Shown here: one piece after another, positions 55,746 through 64,000 of the stretch | Numbering within the stretch: the stretch's first letter is position 1 | How the letters are laid out: every line of letters starts with the position of its first letter | Assembly: GCF_000315625.1 (NCBI RefSeq) | Contig: NW_005434656.1 | Span: 231,741 to 295,740 of the forward strand | Length of the DNA stretch: 64,000 nt | Origin: Guillardia theta CCMP2712 | Taxonomy: Eukaryota > Cryptophyceae > Pyrenomonadales > Geminigeraceae | Direction: 5' to 3' | Position numbers and translations under genes: made by a program | The notes under the pieces: generated by a model | Database searches by the model: none | The model's input: the letters and a program-made list of their open reading frames with translations, nothing else | Told to the model about the DNA's origin: nothing

Positions 55746-58276
55746 TCAAACAATGGGAAGTAACCCGTCCACCCGAGACCTGCGGCCAGATGTCAACCAG
55801 CATAAGATTGAAGTCCCAAGTCTTTTCGTCGACATCCTCACCTGCAGAGAGGACAATTCTGTGACATCTCGAGAATCTGCTTCCCGCACCTGAGGGAAGA
55901 ATGAGGACAGGAGGATGGGCGCTGAGCACAAACGGACTTCTTGCAGAGACAAGCGTGTCCACAAGGGAAGAGACGGATCTGGACTGGAGCATCCATACAG
56001 ATGCAGCACTCGGAATCAGCGATGGAGACAGACCCTGCGAGGGCATCAGAAGCTCCTTTCCCTCCCTCTCCCACCTCAGGCTCACCTGGGAGTAGACCGG
56101 AGAGAGGAGGGCAGGCGTCGGCATCCTTGGAGGACCTGACGACGAGCCGTCACAGACTGTCGTGACCTCCACGCTGATCGCTTACGAGTAGAGCTCGTTG
56201 AGTGAACTCAACCTCCTCATCCTCCTCGCATGCCTCCGCGCCTCCGAAGGCGACATCATCCCGCTTGCAGGCAGTCAGCAGGGAGAGAAGAGGCAGGGAG
56301 ACTTCACCTCGAGCTCGATCGCTGTATCACTGGCGCCGACATGCGAGCCCGTCCGCCCATGGTCATTGGACGGCCGGAGAGCAGCGAGGGGACGGAGTCT
56401 CCTGGGGCCCACGTGCGCGATGCCTCATCCTCATGCTGCTCTCCCTGGTGCCGAGCTTGCAGGCTGCGTCCTGATGATCTCCAGCCCCTTGATAAGGAGG
56501 CAGGAGGCTCCTGCGCCAAACAGCAAGGATGAGATCATGCTGATGGACGTGCGTCCGTGATGAACCTGAGGAAGAGGAGGCGGGACGTGGGGCAGCTCGA
56601 CCTGTTGCAAGCTCGACATGTGTAGGATGCTCTGCAGTGTGACCCAGTCCAGGTTCTCTATGTCAAACGGATCCTTGGGCCAAGAAGTTCAGCACTGAGC
56701 ACGAGAAAGGGAAAAGTTCATGATGAACCTGTTGGTTCCGGCTGCGGTGGTCAGTCTGCGAGGCGAAGGCCATGACGTCATCCTCGCTCATTCTCTCATG
56801 CTCCCTCAAGAAGGTGCTGGGGCTAACTCCGCTCTCGGTCGCTCCGTGAGATCTGAAGATTTCAAGAATCCTGCTGGTCCTCCCAGCATCGAGTCGTTCT
56901 GTCGAGCGCACGTAACCTCGCGCGTAGAGGTAGCCGAACAGAACTGAGACCATGACGACAATCATGATTAGGGATGTCAGCCATATCCAAAGCGAGGAGC
57001 TGGAAAACCTGTGTCAAACTCGTCTACTCATCAAAGGCTTACCCGCCAGTCGTGTTCTGGGGCTCCGACGGTGCTGCGGTACCGGGGCTGCCGGCAGGAT
57101 GGCTGAGCGGAGTGGTTCCTGGCTCTGTTCCCGCATTCGTTGTGTTGTACTCGCCAACACCTCCTGCTGGGTTGGGCGTGGTCAGAGGCATTGCAGGAGC
57201 TGGAACAATGCTCGCAGGAGGTGGTGGAGGAGCTGTTGTCCGCACCGTCTGCTGGCCCTGTCTATGTGATCAGCCAAACAACCCCTCGATGTCAACTCTA
57301 CCTCAACAGCGCAGTACTGCCTGTCAATGAGGTCACCACAAGAAGGCTGTCAGGCGCGTTCGTCAGTGAAGAGATCAAGCTCGGAAGGAGAAACTCATAC
57401 GTCCTGCAGAGAAGAGAAGCATGTCGAAGGTACGCCCAAGGCTGGGTTCAGAGTCTGCTCGCTACTGCACGTCCAGCTGCTCGTACTGTTTGCTCGACAG
57501 CCGCAGACAGGAGCTCGACCGGCCTCCTCGCATTCACCTAGCACGGAGCCATCGGTCGTAGACCGCAGGGTGGGACATGTCGAACAACAGACGCCGACGT
57601 CCTGGGGAAAAGACTTGCAGACCCACCATGTGTCCGAACTCACAGAGTTGCGGAAAAGTCTGCACGAGTTGGGACTCTGCGAACAGGTCCCTTCACATCT
57701 CGATATCTCCAGCGTCTTCACCTGGATGGACATCTGGACTCCGAGCGCCTGCAGTGCCTCTCTCGACAGCAGCGCGGTGTTGCCGGCGTTGTCTTGAAGA
57801 AGCACACTGTCAAGGGACCAAGTCCCCGGCTCCGAGTACCCGTCGAAGTTAGCGGGGAACTGAACTGTGTCTCCAAACGATGATCTGCCCACGATCAGCC
57901 AGCCGGGGAACGAGAGAGAGGCTATCTTGAAGTAATTCAGGTCCACCATGTCGTTGGAGTAAAAGTTCGATTGCGCCCCGTCTCTGATCGCCATGGGACT
58001 CGCGATCCTGACGCCGACGTACTTGACCCCCGAAGCTTCTTGACCGCTCCAGCTGTTGTCCGTCACCAGCGCCGAGAGCATCGGCTGAGCAGCGCATGAA
58101 AGATCCTCACACCTTGAGCCTGACCCACAGGACGACCTAGTGCAGGCCCCTCGGCATGTCGCAGACTTGTCCATCCAAGAGATGTTCAGCAGGCGCGGCG
58201 CAAAGGAATCAGCTCCTGCCAGGTTCGTCCTCACTCCCAACAGAGCCATGACGAGAATGGCAAGTTTGTAGCGCAT
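55746..58276 (-). CDS. Single-pass membrane RING-finger protein (putative receptor-like E3 ligase), 11 exons
   Basis: 636 residues. Exons (minus): 58276-57401, 57346-57302, 57257-57043, 57008-56729, 56673-56602, 56423-56308, 56263-56186, 56135-56086, 56034-55938, 55889-55842, 55779-55746; every junction keeps phase. Layout: signal peptide (MRYKLAILVMALLGVRTNLA); extracellular domain to about 305 with many Cys and no known fold; Pro/Thr-rich stalk (about 310-380); membrane helix (about 387-408: SLIMIVVMVSVLFGYLY); cytosolic linker; then a RING at about 585-625 (CCICMDAPVQIRLFPCGHAC, KKCGKQILEMSQNCPLCR) close to the C-terminus. By family knowledge such RINGs bind E2 enzymes and transfer ubiquitin. 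The acceptor at 56423 is the least certain. It is divergent from the GCC2/GCC3 protein gene. Confidence 0.82.
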
Positions 58277-58856
58277 GACGGTGGTTCCAAGGGCGGGTTA
58301 ACAACCCCCAACATCGGCATGCCAGGAAGGACTAGTATGCTCTCCTGCATCGTCTCTCAGAGCTAGGAGCATAGTCGCTGTTCCCACCCTGTGCTGTCGC
58401 ATCCTCATCTTGATCATTCCTCCTCCTCCTCCTCCTCCTCCTCCTCCTCCTCCTCCTCCTCCTCCTCCTCCTCTCGTCTTCCTCCTCACGTTCCTCATTG
58501 TTGCTGTAGGCAGCTCAGTGAAAGAGACCGTTTCAAACCCTACCCCTCTTCATGAGTACCCATGTTTTTCATATGTAAAGTACCCCTTCATCATATCCCC
58601 CTACTACCACCCTACCTACTTCCAACTTCCCCTTTCCCCCCATCAAATATTTGACCTCTCCATGCCGATTGGCGCCGAAAGGCACGAGGGGTTCATGGCG
58701 GGGGTAGCCCAAGGGCATGGGAGGGGAAGAAGTAGTGAGGGGGTTGAAGAAGCCAGAGACAAGCTCCTCCTCTACAAGATCCGCTGACAACGGGGAAGCT
58801 TGCCTTGGCTGCCTTGAGGCTGCTGCTAAAGCACAGAACAGAGGACTTTCGTCATC
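58277..58856. other. Divergent intergenic region with CCT tract and repeat copy
   Basis: Between the start codons of two secretory-pathway genes. It contains a CCT triplet run (58418-58472) and a copy of the dispersed repeat (58540-58690). No gene seen. Confidence 0.65.
58540..58690. repeat. Copy of dispersed G-rich repeat family (C-rich on this strand)
   Basis: Words CCCTACCCCTCTTC, GTACCCCTTCATCATATCCC and CCCCTACTACCACCCTACC. In reverse complement the GGGGTACTTT/GATATGATGAAGGGG part resembles positions 30-110 of the window. It ends with TTGGCGCCGAAAGGC (58669-58683), shared with the 9.6-kb copy. Confidence 0.6.
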
Positions 58857-61800
58857 ATGGGGAAGAGGAGAAGATCTGCTTTCATTCTGCTCCTCCTGAT
58901 CATCGCAGATGTTCATTGCATTGACATACACCAGTTGCCGCAACAAACTTTGCAAGCTTCATGCGGAGCGGGGTCCGTCAGGCACCCCGACGGTTCTTGC
59001 CTCTGCGACCTAGGCTTCTCCTCAGATCCCTTATCCAACGGTTGCACGCCTTGCCCTCAGGGCACGTACAAGTCCAGCAGGTAAGCAGTTGACCTTCTTC
59101 CAAGACTTATCTGACTCTGATTTGGTAGGGGAGGCAACCCGTGCAAGCAATGCCCCCTTCACACCGTCTCTCTGCTGGGCAGCTCTTCGGTGTTGAACTG
59201 CACATGCATCATGGGACATGAACCTGACCAGACCGCGTCCTTCAAGTGTCATCCCTGCAAGCCTGGGTCATACAAGGACAGCGCTGGCTCTTGGCCATGC
59301 TCCCTTTGCAGTGAAGGAAAGTACAGCCCGGTGATAGGTTCGATAAGCGAGAGCGACTGTAAGCTTTGTCCAGCAAGGACCATCAGCAACAAGGGAAGTA
59401 GCAGCGAGGCTGATTGCGCATGCTCTCAAGGATTCGTTGACTCTGGGACTGGATGCAAGGCCTGTGAGCCTGGAAAGTATTTTCACCTTGTAGGAGTTAT
59501 ACCTCGATGCGTTTCATGCCCTGAAGGCAAGTACAGCAACGTCCAAGGCGCGGCCAACCAAAGTGCTTGTATCGAGTGCCCAAGGTTCTCCACCTCGGAT
59601 CCCGGCAGTACCTCTGTACATTCATGCCGATGCATGCGGGGCTTCGAACGGGCTAACTCTGTTCAACGATTCTTGACTCAGTTTTCCCACAAGTATCTTT
59701 CGAAGTCTCCTCTGGACAAAGCAGTCGATATTCCAAAGGAATCTCCACAGAGTGACCTCTGCACTGCCTGCTCTCCCGGTCATTTCATGCCGGAACATAG
59801 CTCCAAATGTCACAAATGCAAAGCTGGGATGTACTCCAATCAGTCATCGTCAACATTCTGCCATTCATGCCCGCCCAACTCCTGGTCGAAGGCTGGATCG
59901 AAGTCTATCGATGAGTGCACTTGTTACAATGGATATGTCAAGTCAGACTTGTCCCTCTGTGTTCTTCCTGTTGTCGGTGAAGCCGAAGCTTTGAGAAAGA
60001 AGGCAGCTTCCTCTGAAAAGGAACTTTCAGTTCCATCGCAGATCCCGCAGGAGTTGTTTAGTCATGTCAAGGAAGCGACTTTAAGTAAGGTTGCAGTCGC
60101 GCAACCGAAAATGACACGTCGTCTTCTTTCGACTTGCTCCTGTCTGACTCCATGCAGCACTTTCACGACTCCGAGTGGACAGATTTTGACAAGCGATGGG
60201 GACTATCCTGTGAACGACACATGCTGGTGGATTATCGATCCTCCAATTTCGAGTGAAAACGCAACACTGATCATTACGATCGTGCGGTTTGAGACTCAGC
60301 TGAATGCTGATCTCCTCAACATCATGCAGTGCTCAGATCAGAGTTGTAGCCAAGTCACTCCAGTGCAATCGCTCTCTGGCAGCTTGTCAACTCAGGTTCC
60401 TTTGAATCTCGAACTCCTCCTAAGTCGCGGCGTGGTCAAATTGGAGTTCCAATCTAACGATGATAGCGTTACCTTCAGTGGTTTCGACTTGCAATGGAGG
60501 GTTATCTGTAATTGCCAGCAATCCTGCACTGTTCTTGATACCCTGTCGGGCCACGTGGACGTTCAGTGGATAAGTGGATACAGATACTGCAACTGGACGA
60601 TCGCGCCTCCTCTCGACGTGATAGCATCCGGGGGTGAAGGAGCTACACTTCATCTTAATCTAGAAGGTCTCTACCTTCTCGATGGCCTCGGGCGGATCTC
60701 GATATACGAATGCGACGATTGTCTTGCTCAAGTTCCTCGGCTCAGTACGTGATAGACGGCAACCTGACTAACGACAAGCGAAGCTTTGTCTTCAACTCTT
60801 ACATCATCTCCATCAATCTCTGGTCTGAAAGCGTGCAGGGAACCTCTGGTTTGAATTTCTCTTGGCAAATTTTGTATCCATGTCAGAGGGGCTACGAGAC
60901 AGTTGGAACTACTTGTGCTATCTGCCCGCCAGGAAAGTTTTCAGACAGTTTGAATGCTTCTCAGTGTCTTCTCTGTCCACCCGGAAACTACAGCTCTCAA
61001 CCAGGAAGCACCAAGTGCGATCCTTGTCCAGGCAATACGTACAGCTCGGCAGGCCAAACCTCTATATCAGCGTGCAGTTGCAATACCGGCTTTTCTGGCT
61101 TTGACCTCCAAACGTGCTTGCAGTGTGGGGTAGGCAAGTACAAGGCGTTTGTTGGGTTCGGAAATTGTTCCTCATGTCCTCCCGGCACCTTCAGCGATGC
61201 TCTCGCTGCAACCAATGTGTCGTCGTGTCAGGCATGTCCTGAACACAGTGTCTCTCTGCAAGGAGCTTCTTCAATCAGCGATTGTCTGTGTGATTTGGGG
61301 TACGAATTTCATTTGAACTCATCCGATCCTTTCAACGGCACTTGTGTTCCCTGCGTCGAAGGTTACTACAAGGACAATGTGGGATCGCATCAGTGCAGTC
61401 CATGCCAGCCAGGTAACTTCGCCAACTCCAGTGCATCGTCAACCTGCCTTCTATGCCCAGACAACTCTTGGAGCCTAGGGGGATCGGCTTCAATCTTGGA
61501 TTGTGCGTGCAACGCAGGTTTTGAAAGGGTGGGGAGCGAGGAGTGTCGTTTATGCATGTTTGGATATTACAAGGACAACCGGAGTCACGAAGCCTGTAGC
61601 CCCTGTGCTCCCAATTCGACCTCAATTCCTTCCAGGACGACCTGCTGGTGTAATGCTGGGTTCTTCGGGGCCCAGGAATGTTCAGCATGCCCTGTGGGGA
61701 AGTATAAGAATGTGACAGGGCTAGAAAATTGCTCGCTATGCCCTCTAGGCACTTACGCTGATGCCCAAGGTCAACACATCTGTAATGCCTGTCCGCCGCA

Positions 61801-64000
61801 CTCCAACACAACATCTCTTGAAAGTAGCTCAATGTCGGACTGTCTGTGCGACCCTGGTCATTACAATGTGGGAGATGAATACAACATCGAATGCGCAGCT
61901 TGTGAAGTGGGTTTCTATAAGGCAGAAAGTGGATTCCAAGCTTGTCAAGAGTGTCCGGAGGGAATGTACACCTACAGTACTTCGAGCTCTCACTGCAGCA
62001 CTTGCTCAGTCAATAGATTCTTGCCATACGACTGTCAGTGCTCTCCGGACTGCAAGGAAGTGGTTTATTCTGAGCTGAATGCTACTCTCAGGAATCAGAT
62101 CGAGGTGTTCGAAAACACGTCGTACAACTGCGAGACTCTGTGGGAAGGCTTCTGGATCGTTCCGTCGAGGTATCCTGACTTGTTCGTCAAGGCTCTCAAG
62201 GGGTTGGGAGCACACGAGGGGTTTTACTTCACCGGGCAGCAGTGGGTCGACTCGTCATCGCGACACTGGTGTCACGTCTGGAACTACAGCACCTTTGTGA
62301 ATCACTTCCTGATCGAGTTCGAAGGAGCTCAATTCAGCTGCTCCAACGACGTCATTCTCCCCGTCCTCAAGCAGGCGTTTCAAGCCGAGTCTGTGGAACA
62401 GATCGAATGTAACTTGACCATCGTCTACAACGTCAGCAACGTCTTGCCGGGGCTCAGACCTGAATACCTGGACAGCCTGTTTGAGGGGATCTCTGAGATC
62501 CTGCGCTGTACGCGACCGCAGCTGAGAAACATCACCTTGAGTCAAGAGGTCATCGCTACGAGCCCCAACTCCGGGACCAAACAATTCCATACGCTCTGCA
62601 AGGATGCCGCTAGATCTATCTGCATGCGATGCAACAACAACAGCTGGTTCAACTCGACCAACGGCGTCTGCATGCCTTGTTCGTGCCCTGCTGGACAGTA
62701 CTTAGCCCGACCATGTAAAGGACAAGACAATGGCTGTTCTCCCTGCGACCTCGGGGTGATCTGACCTGATTCATTGCAATCTTGTATTGACGATGTGAAA
62801 TAGACTTACTCTTCCAGCATGGTTGGAGCATGCACCAAATGTCCTCCTGGAAAGTGAGTAGAGTTTCAAGGTCATCTCAATGTTAGCTGACGAGCATGAT
62901 CAGGTACACCGACAGGCTGGAGTCTAAGGGTTGTGACGATTGCGCCGCTGGATATTCGTCAGCCCCGGGAGCATCTTTCTGCATCCAGTGCGCCATCGGG
63001 TTCTACACGGATGAACCTGGTCAGCTCTGCCGCCCCTGTGAGGCTGGATACTTTTCGATGCCTGGCGACTCGACGTGCACGGGATGTCCTGCAGGAACGG
63101 CAAAGTCAGTGACGGGGAACGGCATGTGCTCGCCCTGCCGTGCGGGCACATGGTCGCAAGCGAACGCGAGCCACTGCAAAGCTTGTTCTGTCGGCACCTT
63201 CTCAACGTACGGAGCATCAATCTGCCAGATGTGTTCTAACGGGAAGTACACCAACGTCACAGGTATGGCAACTCGTGTTGTGTCCTTGATTGAAGAATCT
63301 TGAGCAGGAACGAGCGTCTGTTACGACTGTCTGGCGGGGTTCGATTCCGATGAGAGCAGAGTGTCCTGCCAGGACTGTCCGGCGGGAAGCTATAGTATGT
63401 CTGGACATGCATGTGAGCTGTGCGAGCTGGGCAAATACTCGAATGCCAGTGGAATGACGACTTGCATGTAAGCAGCATCTTTGCTAACCCTTCTTTTCTC
63501 ACTTGCCGTGCAGGGCATGCGATGCTGGAAGGACTTCGTTCACCTTGGGCTCGATCAATTGCTCGGATTGTCCGCAGGGAACATTCAGGAGTGACCTAGG
63601 CAGCAAATACTGCAGTCCTTGTCCCCCGGGGACCTCAGGGTTGGAGCTCGGTGCCAGCCAGTGCCCAGCTTGTCCCGCTGGAACTTTTTCACCTGGCAAC
63701 ACGTTCGAGTGCGCTGGATGCCCGGCCGGAACTTTTTCTACGCAGAATTCCTCCGTCTGTTCCTTTTGCCCGCTGGGGAAGTTTTCAGACCAGGTGAACA
63801 GGACCTCCTCCTCTGACTGCTCGCCTTGCGAGGCGGGAACATCGTCGGACTCCCTTTTTCAGTCATGTGTCAACTGCCCAGCAGGAGAGTACTCCTCTGC
63901 TCAGACAGAGTTTGTCTGCACTGCTTGCCCGGCGGGAAAGGTCTCCCTGTTCCCCGGCACACAGTCGGCGCAAGGCTGCGTCCCCTGTAACGCGAGCACA
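58857..64000 (+). CDS. GCC2/GCC3-type cysteine-repeat surface protein, partial at the right edge
   Basis: Large secreted or membrane protein. Exons seen: 58857-59080, 59129-60731, 60779-62755, 62804-62853, 62904-63262, 63308-63467, 63514 to beyond 64000. It starts with a signal peptide (MGKRRRSAFILLLLIIADVHC). Most of the protein is repeats of about 50 residues with the pattern C-x2-C-P-x-G-x-Y/F-S..., e.g. CPPGKFSDSLNASQCLLC and CPAGTFSTQNSSVCSFC, the ephrin-receptor-like GCC2/GCC3 family. A CUB-like region interrupts the array at about residues 410-640 (near 60110-60860), and a Cys-poor insert lies near 62040-62570. N-glycosylation sites (NSS, NAT, NGT) are frequent. Such proteins are common in cryptophyte and ciliate genomes; ligand and role unknown. 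Introns are 42-50 nt. Confidence 0.88.

Noticed and set aside
58857-64000. Ephrin receptor kinase
   Set aside because: Only the GCC2/GCC3 Cys-repeat is shared; no kinase or ephrin-binding domain is visible within the window.

Overview
This window is nuclear DNA of an intron-rich unicellular eukaryote. A photosynthetic protist with a secondary plastid, most likely a cryptophyte close to Guillardia theta, fits best. The reasons are very short spliceosomal introns (often 36-60 nt) with a CTGAC/CTAAC-like branch site just before the 3' AG, cilium- or centrosome-type proteins (tubulin-tyrosine-ligase-like, kinesin, SFI1-like), a nuclear menB gene for phylloquinone synthesis, and large GCC2/GCC3 cysteine-repeat surface proteins. 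The species name is an inference. I see no prokaryotic operon, CRISPR array, tRNA or rRNA gene.

I rebuilt gene models by hand from conserved protein motifs and from splice junctions that keep the reading frame. Twenty-two genes are proposed. Left arm: OGG1 DNA glycosylase (+, 16 exons, 1280-5097), converging on a small-conductance-type K+ channel (-, 5673-8475); then a membrane protein with a RelA/SpoT-like C-terminal domain (+), a MATE transporter (-) and an HMG-box protein (+). Then come three small minus-strand genes (ankyrin, a small secreted protein, a small membrane protein), divergent from the elongation factor ELOF1 (+, 17997-20340), which converges on a class-like myosin (-, 20676-26391). 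The myosin is divergent from a doubled BTB-TLDc protein (+).

Right arm: a TTLL-family ligase (+, 30086-35622), an 86-residue orphan (-), an SFI1-like repeat protein (+) that ends 4 bp from the end of menB (-), a six-PDZ protein (+, 41576-49089), a kinesin (+), two small minus-strand orphans, an FtsJ/RrmJ 2'-O-methyltransferase (+), a single-pass membrane RING protein (-, 55746-58276), and a divergent GCC2/GCC3 cysteine-repeat surface protein that runs off the right edge.

Two themes stand out. First, microsatellites and minisatellites are very dense, and almost all lie inside introns or between genes. Each OGG1 intron carries a different one, and many long apparent ORFs (poly-His, poly-Asp, Ser/Arg, Glu/Lys runs) are only open readings of these tracts. 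One hexamer array is truly coding: (His-Gln)15 in the myosin tail. Second, decayed dispersed repeats occur between genes: a G-rich family (about 1-440, 9337-9617, 14686-15010, 58540-58690) and GC-rich GGCCC/GACCG islands (9066-9290, 29612-29815, 49200-49490). One 100-N assembly gap (18694-18793) sits beside an AT microsatellite in ELOF1 intron 1.

Functionally the window is a mixed nuclear neighbourhood (DNA repair, transcription, rRNA methylation, cytoskeleton and cilium, membrane signalling). I see no pathway cluster.
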